Below are positions 24,027 to 32,026 of a stretch of 45,669 nucleotides of DNA, piece after piece. The stretch spans positions 1-45,669 of the forward strand of contig JAVBQO010000007.1 in NCBI GenBank assembly GCA_031548885.1, in the 5' to 3' direction. Made by a program: the position numbers and the translations under genes. The notes under the pieces were generated by a model. It worked only from the letters and a program-made list of their open reading frames with translations, was not told the DNA's origin and did no database searches. Every line of letters begins with the position of its first letter. Positions within the stretch are counted from its first letter, which is position 1. The DNA comes from JAVBQO01 sp031548885. Its GTDB lineage: Bacteria > Patescibacteriota > Saccharimonadia > Saccharimonadales > Saccharimonadaceae.

Positions 24027-24061
24027 AAAAACGACCGTCTGCGAGAATAACGGTCGTTTTT
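24027..24061. terminator. Second, bidirectional terminator
   Basis: Stem AAAACGACCGT/ACGGTCGTTTT with T-tracts on both strands. It insulates ssrA from the following gene-free region. Confidence 0.8.
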
Positions 24062-25008
24062 GTAGGTTGTTTTTTGAAATATCTTTTTGTTTTTGTGCGG
24101 GCTTCTGTACAATTATTTTGTTCAGAAGCTACCTCTATAATATGTGATTGAAATGCTTATGTCAACTGTATTTTTTGCATTTTGTATAGGCTGTGGAAAA
24201 CTATTGAGTTACGCAGATTCGACGGTTTGTTGCGAAACTTTAATCGGCAACAGCGTGTTTGCGGTACGTTTCGCAAGCGCTAGGCAAGTGGAGGGGTGCT
24301 CCTCGCGCCGCCGATGCAATCTTTGCGAACCTACAATATCTATCGGGCGCAGTTTGCCTGTCTGCGCAGTGCGATGTCGAGCGGGATAATAAATCGGTTT
24401 TCGCGAATACTTGGAAAACAATGTTGCAAAATGCGTTCGTTGTATATTGCGGCACAAGCCAATTGTAAAACAAAATCCGTCGGCCAAAGTCCACGGCGCC
24501 GCGTGGCAAATTCTCAACGCCCAACATTTGAAAAGCTGCTCAGTTCATAAAGCACGCCAAAACGTACATTGATGAATGTACAAAATTGCAACACAGTATT
24601 CTGCGGGTTCAAATATTTTTGCATAAATGACGGATGGATTTTCGCAAAACAATAGTCCGAGTTTTGGTCCGTAGATTTTCTGTGCGCAAAAGTTTAAGCG
24701 CCGTAATCCGTACGCGGCAACAGCTGCAATTATTTTCGCAGCGCAAAATTGCAAAATATGTGGATAAAATTGAGTGTTGTAAAATGTATGTTGTAATAAT
24801 TACCAAAAAATACATGGTGTCATAAATACAACGATGATATTTTGTATCTGACATATATAGAAAAATACAAAAATTACAACATAATCTTGTGAATAATTAT
24901 TGACATAATCACTTTGCAGTGCTATATTGATACCAAGCTTTTGCAAACGAAAAACAAAAACATTTCGCAAGAACAAAAAGCTCGCACTTACCAAATAACT
25001 GACATACT
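24062..25008. other. oriC: Gene-free AT-rich region, candidate replication origin
   Basis: No convincing gene in about 950 bases. Two perfect DnaA boxes (TTATNCACA class) read on the minus strand: TTATCCACA at 24759-24767 and TTATTCACA at 24888-24896. A third, TTTTCCACA, is at 24192-24200. Between and around them lies a strongly AT-rich stretch (about 24770-24900) with the inverted repeat ATGTTGTAAT/ATTACAACAT (24788-24797, 24873-24882). A hairpin GTACATT-GATG-AATGTAC is at 24564-24581. Six TTTCGCAA-type words also fall here. No dnaA or dnaN gene is adjacent, so the origin call is an inference. Confidence 0.4.
24900..24928 (+). promoter_or_regulatory. Consensus promoter at the right edge of the gene-free region
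   Basis: -35 TTGACA (24900-24905), 17-base spacer, -10 TATATT (24923-24928). It overlaps the edge of the DnaA box at 24888-24896. Transcription would cover the small frame at 25009. Confidence 0.7.
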
Positions 25009-25272
25009 ATGAATCAATTGAAGCGCTCGCGCGGCCAAATAAGACGTGATGCCACTGTTGATTCGTTCGAGCCAGAAATGACGGCGCCGGTTGGCGTGCA
25101 GAACTTTTCCTATATGGAATCGCTATGCGTCCACCACATCGATGCCGTCACACTGGTTCGGACGCGTGTTGAGCGCACGCGAACCATCGATTTCCGTTGC
25201 GGATTACATGGGCGCCAGCTCCGCGTATATGCTCCCGTTTGGGAGCGGTCAGTTCGGTCTTTGTACCGCTGA
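25009..25272 (+). CDS. Doubtful 87-aa open frame, or part of a small RNA
   Basis: 87 codons, Arg-rich, no recognised domain, no ribosome site. It lies about 75 bases behind a consensus promoter. The motif TTGAAGCGCTCG near its start recurs at about 25304, shortly after the frame ends, in another reading frame (both encode LKRSR). This could indicate a broken gene. Codon use is not convincingly like the neighbours. It may equally be an untranslated transcript. Confidence 0.3.
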   Translation: MNQLKRSRGQIRRDATVDSFEPEMTAPVGVQNFSYMESLCVHHIDAVTLVRTRVERTRTIDFRCGLHGRQLRVYAPVWERSVRSLYR

Positions 25273-25376
25273 TCCGACCGCGACTCGCGCTTATTACAAT
25301 TTTTTGAAGCGCTCGAGAGTGTCGCACTAGACCTCGCAATTGTGTGACGCGGTACAAGACCTCAAAAACTTCGAAC

Positions 25377-25405
25377 TTGTCGTGTGTGGCGACAAACGAT
25401 AGAAT
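25377..25405 (+). promoter_or_regulatory. Promoter of the 133-aa membrane protein
   Basis: -35 TTGTCG, 17-base spacer, -10 TAGAAT ending 6 bases before the GTG start. Leaderless arrangement. Confidence 0.5.
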
Positions 25406-25411
25406 GGATTC

Positions 25412-25813
25412 GTGAAGTATAAACTTTCATGGGCGGGAATTCTGACGGTTCTGGCGGTAATTGCCGCGGGACTTTTTTTTGTATTTAACTATACGAGTCC
25501 GGAGACGGCGGGGCCGCTGGGCGTGCTGCTGGTGTTTTTTGCGCTGTATGCGTTTGCACTCGCGCTGATTTTCGCAATCATTAATGGTATCGAGGCGGTG
25601 TATTTCCATTTTCGCCCCATCAAAGCTATCGATGAGGCAGTCGGCAAGCCAAAATTATTTCGCCGCCGCACAGTTTACGTTTCGGCAGCGTTAGCATTTG
25701 CGCCGCTGTTTTTGCTATCGCTGAATTCATTGGGGCAATTGCAGATTCGCGATATTTTCCTCGTGATATTGATTGAAGCGTTGGCTATTCTTTATATTTT
25801 CAAGCGCGTATAA
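25412..25813 (+). CDS. Four-helix membrane protein of unknown function
   Basis: 133 aa from a GTG start. Hydrophobic segments at about 7-27, 36-58, 88-106 and 111-130; a charged cytoplasmic loop at about 66-86 contains KPKLFRRRTV. No domain recognised. The end of the gene carries GTATAATACC and the next gene has its own -10 box 40 bases later. Confidence 0.72.
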   Translation: MKYKLSWAGILTVLAVIAAGLFFVFNYTSPETAGPLGVLLVFFALYAFALALIFAIINGIEAVYFHFRPIKAIDEAVGKPKLFRRRTVYVSAALAFAPLFLLSLNSLGQLQIRDIFLVILIEALAILYIFKRV

Positions 25814-25837
25814 TACCTGCGAAAAACGTAAGCATTG

Positions 25838-25846
25838 TGCTATAAT
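25838..25846 (+). promoter_or_regulatory. Extended -10 promoter before the ATPase operon
   Basis: TGCTATAAT ends 8 bases before ATG 25855, so the message is nearly leaderless. Confidence 0.65.
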
Positions 25847-25854
25847 TTGAGGGT

Positions 25855-26280
25855 ATGGAACCTCAGTTGCCACCAGTCGGACCGACATCGGAGCGAGGGC
25901 CTGTTGTTAATCATGAACAGGCACCGACATTTAATATGCCGGAAAATATGCCGGAGTCAGCACCTCTGTCGCCAGAGCGTGGCGTCGAACGTAGTCCGAT
26001 CGAAACGCGCGGTGCGGTGGCTCCGCAGGCGACACCGATTGCTGTTCCGCCAATCGCGGTTCCAACGGTTGCTCCGCAGGCAACAGCGACAACTGATGAT
26101 ACGAATCCGGCGGTGGCTGCTGACGAGGATTTAATTGAAAAAGAATGGATCGCCAAAGCAAAGCAGGTCGTTCATTCCACCAAAGACGACCCGCACGCGC
26201 AGGCGGAACAAGTGGGGAAAATGACGATAGATTATGTGATGAAACGATACGGCAAACAGATTGGAAAGGCCGAAGAATGA
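25855..26280 (+). CDS. Pro/Ala-rich protein linked to a VirD4-like ATPase
   Basis: 141 aa. Residues 1-90 are low-complexity (Pro, Ala, Glu, Thr) and likely disordered. Residues about 93-141 form a charged helical domain, DLIEKEWIAKAKQVVHSTKD onward, ending MKRYGKQIGKAEE. I recall this domain recurring in Patescibacteria next to the same ATPase type, but cannot verify it here. It may be an accessory or adaptor of the ATPase, whose gene starts 23 bases downstream. Confidence 0.65.
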   Translation: MEPQLPPVGPTSERGPVVNHEQAPTFNMPENMPESAPLSPERGVERSPIETRGAVAPQATPIAVPPIAVPTVAPQATATTDDTNPAVAADEDLIEKEWIAKAKQVVHSTKDDPHAQAEQVGKMTIDYVMKRYGKQIGKAEE

Positions 26281-26303
26281 TCGCTCGGTCGTTCGTATAG
26301 ATC

Positions 26304-29300
26304 ATGGAAGAATATTTCGGAACAGTTGCACTGGTTTTGGGAATTGCCGCGGTTGCAGGGGCGATTGTTTCCGTTGGGTTTTTGCAGTCACGCAAAAGTT
26401 TTCGCGAGTCAAAAAACTACGAGCGCGGTCTGAAAATGATTCCGCTACTGATTCATTTGCCACCGAGCAGCGATGATATTGACACCGGTAGCCGCGACTC
26501 GCGCGATGTGACTGAGGAAACGATTTCGCAGGCACAAGTCATGTATAACGTGATTAGTAGCACGGCGACGCGTGGCTTCAAAAGCAAATTCTACGGCCAG
26601 CGTCACATGACGTTCGAATTGGTGGCGTCGCAGGGCATCATCAAATATTATGTGGTTGTGCCGTTCGCGCTGCTGGACATGATCAAGCAAGCCGTTGCGG
26701 CGGCTTACCCGACGGCGCGTCTCGAGGAAGTTGAAGAAAATAATTTGTTCAGCAAAGTTGGCAAAATCAGCGGCACAATCGGCGGCGAATTAACGTTGAA
26801 AAAAGAATACGCTTTGCCAATCGCGACGTATCAGGAGTCGAAGCGCGACGCCATGCGGGCGATTTTGAATGCGCTGGCGACGGCATCGCGTGACGACGGC
26901 ATCGGTGTTCAGATTTTGTTGCGTCCGGCACCAGAGGGTTGGACGAAAAATATCGAAAAAATGGTTGACAATATTCGCAAAGGCCGCAAAGTGCGGAGCG
27001 GATCGGGCGGCGGTGACTTTGCGAAAACTGCGCGAGATTTGCTAGAGGCGTTGTGGAAGCCGCCGGAAGCCGGCAGCCAAAAAGAAGCAGCCGAACAGAA
27101 ACCACTGACGGGCACGGAGCAGGCACTAATCGAGGCGCTCGAGGACAAAGCGCGATATTCTGGCTACGAAGTGTTGATTCGGATCGTGGCATCGTCTAGC
27201 ACGTCGGCACGTTCACAAGTGCTTTTGCAGAACGTTATCTCGTCGTTTTCACTGTTTGATTCGCCGACCAAAAATGGCTTCAAATTTACACCGACCAAAA
27301 ATATTGAACAATTTGTGACGTCGTATATATTTCGCTTTTTCCCACCAGAAATTCGTAGTAATATTATCAACACTGTAGAATTGGCGACGATTTTTCATTT
27401 GCCAGATCAGTCGAACATAACGACGTCACAATTACAACGACAAGCGTCCAAACAGGTTGATGGGCCAACAGAATTGCTGAGCGAAGGCTTTTTGCTAGGC
27501 TACAATTTGTTTCGCGGCGTCAAAAAGCCGATTCGTTTGGGAACAGTTGACCGTCGTCGTCATACTTACATCATTGGTCAGACTGGTACTGGTAAATCGG
27601 TTTTGTTGGAAAACCTGGCATTGCAGGACATGCTGGATGGCCGCGGTTTCGCGTTCGTCGATCCACACGGCGACTCGGCCGAAAAATTGCTGGCGATGGT
27701 GCCCAAGGAGCGCGTCGAAGACGTCATATATTTTGATCCGGGCGACATGGAGAGTCCAGTTGGGCTTAACCTGTTTGAAATCAGTCCTGATGATCCTGAT
27801 CCAGAACGTACCAAAGATTATATTATTAGCGAAATTTCCAACATGCTCTATAGTTTGTACGACCCTGGTCACACTGGCATCGTTGGGCCGCGTATGGAAA
27901 ATATCGTGCGAAATGCCGCGTTGCTGCTGATGAGCGACCCCAAGGGCGGCACATACATGGATATCCCGAAAGTTTTGGTTGACCCAGAATTCATGAAATC
28001 GAAATTGCAATATCTGACCAACCAACGGGCGCTTGATTTTTGGACCAAGGAATGGCCGGCGTCGCAGCGTTCAAACGAATCGGGCGAAGTTGTGTCGTGG
28101 GTGGTGTCGAAATGGGCGCCGTTCGAAAATGCCTTGATGAGCAATATTTTGGGTCAGATCAAAAGCGGTTTTGATATTCGCAAAGTGATGGACGAAAAAA
28201 AGATTCTGCTGGTCAATCTGTCGAAAGGCCGCATGGGCGAAATGCCGGCCAAGTTGCTAGGTATGGTGTTCGTCATGAAATTTCAGGCCGCCGCCATGAG
28301 CCGAGCCAATATTCCCGAGGATCAGCGCCAGGATTTTTGCCTGTACGTTGACGAGTTCCAGAACTTTGCCACTGATAGTTTTGAATCAATCATGTCCGAG
28401 GCGCGAAAATACAAACTGAACCTGATCGTGGCCAACCAGTTTATGACGCAGCTAACCGACAAAATTCGCGAAGCCGTCATCGGTAACGTCGGTACCGTGA
28501 TTTGTGCTCGTATTGGTACGACTGACGCCGAATTGATGGTCAAGAAATTCACGCCGACGTTCGACGCCGAGGATTTGATGAAATTGCCGAACTACGAAGG
28601 CGTGGCGTCGGTCATGATTAACGGCGTGCCGTCATCGCCATTCAGCATGGCGTTTTTGCCACCGATGGGCCATGCGAATCCGCAATTGGCCGATGCTTTG
28701 CGAAAACTATCGGCTGCGAAATATGGCAAAGACCGCCGCATCGTCGAACAGGAAATATTCAAACGTTTGCGAGCGGGCGACGAGGCAAGGGAAGCTGACA
28801 AGAAAAAGCGCCTCGAGGCAATGCGAAATTCCAGTGTCACGCCGCCGCGTGCTGCAAATCCCGCTGCTGCTGACGGCAAAGCTGCACCGTCGTTTCTCGA
28901 TGACTGGTTGGCCAAACGACAGCAGACGAAGCCGGCATCGGCAGTGCCGAAACAGCCTCTGTCGAACACTGCGTCGTCGCTTGCTACAAAGCCCGTGCCA
29001 GATGCAACGAAACCGATTTCGCAGGCACCTGATATGGTTGATCGACCGGAGGTTTCGGTCAAACAGTCCGCGCCGCGTCCGGCTGATACTCACGAGCCGA
29101 ATTCTGTGCACATAAGCAAAAACTTTGCAGACAGCGGTGGCACCGTTCGACTCAAATCGTCGACTGATGAACCGCGCATGATGACGGCGAACGATCAGGC
29201 GGAAATTGAACACCAGCTGATGCAGGCCAGACAACAAGCCGACGCGGAGAGTGTCGGGCAGAATGAGGCTGCTCGGGATGTCAAGAAGACCGAAGAATTG

Positions 29301-29372
29301 TCGATGGCCGACGATGGTATCGATGAGATATCGATTGATCTGCGCGGCAACATGACGCACAAAGGAGAGTGA
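26304..29372 (+). CDS. VirD4/TraG-like conjugative or secretion ATPase
   Basis: 1022 aa. One N-terminal membrane helix at about 5-28. A region at 90-400 corresponds to the periphery seen in Patescibacteria homologues. The RecA-like core has Walker A GQTGTGKS at 425-432, FVDPHGD near 451 and Walker B LYVDEFQNF at 680-688, then IVANQFMTQL. The C-terminal 190 residues are polar and disordered. The family couples ATP hydrolysis to moving DNA or protein through a type IV secretion channel. No relaxase or other channel subunits are here, so a role in secretion or DNA processing rather than conjugation is plausible. No clear ribosome site. Confidence 0.82.
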   Translation: MEEYFGTVALVLGIAAVAGAIVSVGFLQSRKSFRESKNYERGLKMIPLLIHLPPSSDDIDTGSRDSRDVTEETISQAQVMYNVISSTATRGFKSKFYGQRHMTFELVASQGIIKYYVVVPFALLDMIKQAVAAAYPTARLEEVEENNLFSKVGKISGTIGGELTLKKEYALPIATYQESKRDAMRAILNALATASRDDGIGVQILLRPAPEGWTKNIEKMVDNIRKGRKVRSGSGGGDFAKTARDLLEALWKPPEAGSQKEAAEQKPLTGTEQALIEALEDKARYSGYEVLIRIVASSSTSARSQVLLQNVISSFSLFDSPTKNGFKFTPTKNIEQFVTSYIFRFFPPEIRSNIINTVELATIFHLPDQSNITTSQLQRQASKQVDGPTELLSEGFLLGYNLFRGVKKPIRLGTVDRRRHTYIIGQTGTGKSVLLENLALQDMLDGRGFAFVDPHGDSAEKLLAMVPKERVEDVIYFDPGDMESPVGLNLFEISPDDPDPERTKDYIISEISNMLYSLYDPGHTGIVGPRMENIVRNAALLLMSDPKGGTYMDIPKVLVDPEFMKSKLQYLTNQRALDFWTKEWPASQRSNESGEVVSWVVSKWAPFENALMSNILGQIKSGFDIRKVMDEKKILLVNLSKGRMGEMPAKLLGMVFVMKFQAAAMSRANIPEDQRQDFCLYVDEFQNFATDSFESIMSEARKYKLNLIVANQFMTQLTDKIREAVIGNVGTVICARIGTTDAELMVKKFTPTFDAEDLMKLPNYEGVASVMINGVPSSPFSMAFLPPMGHANPQLADALRKLSAAKYGKDRRIVEQEIFKRLRAGDEAREADKKKRLEAMRNSSVTPPRAANPAAADGKAAPSFLDDWLAKRQQTKPASAVPKQPLSNTASSLATKPVPDATKPISQAPDMVDRPEVSVKQSAPRPADTHEPNSVHISKNFADSGGTVRLKSSTDEPRMMTANDQAEIEHQLMQARQQADAESVGQNEAARDVKKTEELSMADDGIDEISIDLRGNMTHKGE

Positions 29373-29417
29373 TAAATTCGCAACGCGATGTGTGCTTAGT
29401 CGGAGCTTTTCAGTAAA

Positions 29418-29987
29418 TTACGCGCGGCGACCGAGAAGGCCAACGCGAAAATAATCGATAATAAGGCCGATGAACCAGCCAATAACGAACGCACCAATCG
29501 TTTCGAAACCCGACAGAACGTAGCCAAAATGGTTGGCGATCAGATATAGTGCCGACGTCAGAATCAGCGCGGTCAGGCTGCCGGCCAAAATTGCATTTGG
29601 TCGCGCAATAGTTGCGCCGACGAATTCGCTGGTTTTCTCGACGGCGGGGTTGTGAATGACTTTGCTGAAAGTGCGCGACGGTGCTTTCATTTCGCTCTGG
29701 ACGGTGCGCATGGTGTGTTTGTAGGTGGTTTCTTTGGTCTGTTTGTTCGGTTTGGCGTGAGCTGTGCTCGGTGCCGTTGTTTTTTTCTCGACGTTTGTGC
29801 GGTCGGTTTCGAGTGCATTTTTGTTGACATCGAACCGCGCTCGTTCGGCTTTTTCTGCACGATTTTCATTCGGTCGCTCGGCGCGATTCTCTAATTTGTT
29901 AGCCAGCTTCTCGTGAAGCTCCTGCGCGTTCTCGACTTCGAAACGCTTCTCTTGGCTTCGTGGACCAGTTTCGTGATTAGGGCTCAT
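29418..29987 (-). CDS. Charged membrane protein, coupled to the LPRTG surface protein
   Basis: 189 aa. Residues 1-115 are hydrophilic and rich in Glu, Lys, Arg and Asn (probably cytoplasmic, partly coiled). Two helices follow at about 131-153 and 160-182, ending LLGRRA. The ATG overlaps the upstream stop codon by one base (TAATG) with AGGAG just before, so it is translationally coupled to the surface protein gene. Function unknown. It converges on the ATPase gene. Confidence 0.72.
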   Translation of the reverse strand: MSPNHETGPRSQEKRFEVENAQELHEKLANKLENRAERPNENRAEKAERARFDVNKNALETDRTNVEKKTTAPSTAHAKPNKQTKETTYKHTMRTVQSEMKAPSRTFSKVIHNPAVEKTSEFVGATIARPNAILAGSLTALILTSALYLIANHFGYVLSGFETIGAFVIGWFIGLIIDYFRVGLLGRRA

Positions 29988-31846
29988 TATAATGCTCCTG
30001 CGTTAAAATCTTTGCGAATCAATCGAACTTCTTTTTTCAACTGGCGTGAGCGTGTGTAGAAAAACACGACGACTGCACCCGCGATGCCTGCAAAAATCAT
30101 GTTTTCGGTTGCGCCTGTTCGCGGCAGGATAGCCGCGACACTCTCAACTTCTTTGGCTGGGGGGCAGTCAATTGCAGTCGTTAGCGTGTTGCCGAATGTG
30201 TTGGTGATCTGGCAGTCATATGATGCCGGGTTGCTTTGGCCTTCGGGCTTTGGCGAAATCGGTGTACGGATTTGCATGATGATCGTGCGGGTTTCTTTCT
30301 GGCCGGGCGCTAATTCGACTTGAGACCATGTCATGGTGTGTGTTGCGTCGTCGTACTTTCCGCCGCCGCCATCAACTACATCGGCGTATTCTATCGCGTC
30401 AGACAGGTCGTCGACCAAGTCGATCTTTGTCGATGCCTTTCCGGTGTTTTCGGCGGTCAAGGTATATTCAATTCGATCGCCACCTTTTGCTGTTGTAGAT
30501 GTAACATCAACGTTCTGGGTCAAATTCATGCCGGATTTGCCGTACACGATCTGCGCTGAGCAGTCTTCATCCTTGAACCAAATTGTTGGGTCGTCAGGGC
30601 ATGGCTTACAGTCTTCGTCGTTGACTGTCAGATCTGGATTGAGCGGACATTTTTCCGGCGGTACCACAGTCAGTGGTTTTTCGCAGTCGGCGCTGGTTTT
30701 GTCGCCTAGGCTGGTGACTGCGACCAATTTCGCCGAATATTCGCCGTCGCCGGTTAGCTCGAAAATTTGGCTCGATGCCGCTGCTTTGTTCGAAGCGACG
30801 ACTTCTCGGTAGACTTCTTTGCCGTCTTTGTCTTTGACGCTGAAAACGTATTTGCTGACGGTTGCGCCGTCAGCTGTGCTGACTTGGCCGCTCAATTGGA
30901 ACTTGGTGCGTTCGACGGTTTTGACGCTCAGCGCTTTGCACGAAGCAACGGGGTCGGGGATGCATTTTGGTGGAACCGACGCACTACCGATGTCGACAGT
31001 TGATTTCGAATAACCGGGCAGCGGCGTCATAACGCCGTAGATTGGAACGGCTTTCGCGGCGTGTTTGTATTTTTCGGGAACGGCGAAACTGAATTTGTGT
31101 GCTTTTGTAACTTGGTTGTAGATGAGCTCGCCTTTTCCGGGAGGGCCGCCGGCGAAGACTTGGACGCGAACCTGAACATCAGAGTTGCGCGTGTCGATGG
31201 CGGTGCCGCTGATAGTTTGGCAGTTGGCGGTGATGCTGCCGCTTGGGTGTCCGGTCGGCAGTTTGGTTGTGGCAAAGTTTGCGCACGGTTTGATGATAGT
31301 GAATTCGCCGATTTTGGCGGAATAGCCGCGAAAAACGGGAATCTTGGTGCCTTTGTTCGCGGCGTAGAATAGGTAATTTGGCCGCGAGTACATTTTTTCG
31401 GAGCCACCTTTTCGCAGTGGAATGGTGTGGACGACTTCGCCCTGTGAAGCGCTAAATTTCGGCGTGCGCCCCCATGATTTCCATGCGCTAGCGCCAGTAC
31501 CTTTTTCGCGGGCATTCATGTAACCGCTTTTCATGTTGGCAAGTTCGGCACGCGTAATGCCGAGGTAGTTGGCGATATCGCGGTAGTCCGAATTCGGGTT
31601 GTCATATGCGGCCAAGATTTGATTCACGCTAGTGACGCCGCCGCGAATCAGGTCTGATGGATCGGCTGCGTTGGTGGATTGCGGCGGGTTGAAAACCGCG
31701 AAACTTTGCATGACCAATGCGAACGCCAGAACGATTAGGCCGAGTCGGCGGACCGCCTCCTCTTTTTTCAATCGTGATGCGTAGAAACCGAGCTGCCCGA
31801 CAAGCGCAGGGCTAAATGGTAGATTCGAAACCAATTTTTTAAACAT
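29987..31846 (-). CDS. LPxTG-type surface protein with a DUF11-like domain
   Basis: 619 aa from ATG 31846 (MFKKLVSNLP); the frame continues 30 codons upstream over the promoter, so the longer start is rejected. A signal segment RRLGLIVLAFALVMQSFAVF is followed by an extracellular part with a cell-wall-like N-terminal region, Cys-rich linkers (CPLNPDLTVNDEDCKPC), and a DUF11-like domain near 470-560 (DRIEYTLTAENTGKAS). It ends with LPRTG, a hydrophobic helix and a basic tail: a full sortase signal. No sortase gene lies in the window. AAGGAG is 22 bases before the ATG, further than usual. Likely a host-facing surface protein. Confidence 0.85.
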   Translation of the reverse strand: MFKKLVSNLPFSPALVGQLGFYASRLKKEEAVRRLGLIVLAFALVMQSFAVFNPPQSTNAADPSDLIRGGVTSVNQILAAYDNPNSDYRDIANYLGITRAELANMKSGYMNAREKGTGASAWKSWGRTPKFSASQGEVVHTIPLRKGGSEKMYSRPNYLFYAANKGTKIPVFRGYSAKIGEFTIIKPCANFATTKLPTGHPSGSITANCQTISGTAIDTRNSDVQVRVQVFAGGPPGKGELIYNQVTKAHKFSFAVPEKYKHAAKAVPIYGVMTPLPGYSKSTVDIGSASVPPKCIPDPVASCKALSVKTVERTKFQLSGQVSTADGATVSKYVFSVKDKDGKEVYREVVASNKAAASSQIFELTGDGEYSAKLVAVTSLGDKTSADCEKPLTVVPPEKCPLNPDLTVNDEDCKPCPDDPTIWFKDEDCSAQIVYGKSGMNLTQNVDVTSTTAKGGDRIEYTLTAENTGKASTKIDLVDDLSDAIEYADVVDGGGGKYDDATHTMTWSQVELAPGQKETRTIIMQIRTPISPKPEGQSNPASYDCQITNTFGNTLTTAIDCPPAKEVESVAAILPRTGATENMIFAGIAGAVVVFFYTRSRQLKKEVRLIRKDFNAGAL

Positions 31847-31872
31847 AATATTTCTTTTGATATGACTCCTTG

Positions 31873-31902
31873 TATATAATTTAGCATAACTTTTATGTTC
31901 AA
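31873..31902 (-). promoter_or_regulatory. Promoter of the LPRTG surface protein
   Basis: -35 TTGAAC (31897-31902), 18-base spacer, -10 TATATA (31873-31878). It lies within the first of two direct repeats. Confidence 0.55.
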
Positions 31903-31904
31903 TG
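31882..31904. repeat. Direct repeat copy 1, surface protein/gyrB intergenic region
   Basis: 23 bp, TAGCATAACTTTTATGTTCA plus ATG. It matches 31916-31938 at 21 of 23 positions, with a start-to-start spacing of 34 bp. It overlaps the minus-strand promoter. Confidence 0.7.
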
Positions 31905-31915
31905 CAACTATTTTG

Positions 31916-31938
31916 TAGCATAATTTTTGTGTTCAATG
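31916..31938. repeat. Direct repeat copy 2, surface protein/gyrB intergenic region
   Basis: TAGCATAATTTTTGTGTTCA plus ATG. It lies 20 bp before the gyrB -35. Candidate pair of operator sites or a duplicated promoter segment. Confidence 0.7.
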
Positions 31939-31958
31939 TTTGCCTGGAACAGGTTGGC

Positions 31959-31988
31959 TTGCAAAAAATGGTCGCGAAAGGGTATAAT
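31959..31988 (+). promoter_or_regulatory. Promoter of gyrB
   Basis: -35 TTGCAA (31959-31964), 18-base spacer, -10 TATAAT (31983-31988). The leader is about 32 bases with GAGGGG before the ATG. Confidence 0.6.
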
Positions 31989-32026
31989 AGGGAGGTTCAA
32001 AAATACTCAGGAGTACAGAGGGGAAT

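Noticed and set aside
24144..24389. Cys-rich 81-codon frame behind a TATAAT box
   Set aside because: No ribosome site and unlikely composition; treated as part of the gene-free region.
24209..24527. 102- and 95-codon minus-strand frames
   Set aside because: Overlapping frames in the gene-free region without promoter or domain.
28707..29360. 217-codon frame opposite the ATPase C-terminus
   Set aside because: Lies over low-complexity DNA; Arg-rich, no domain.
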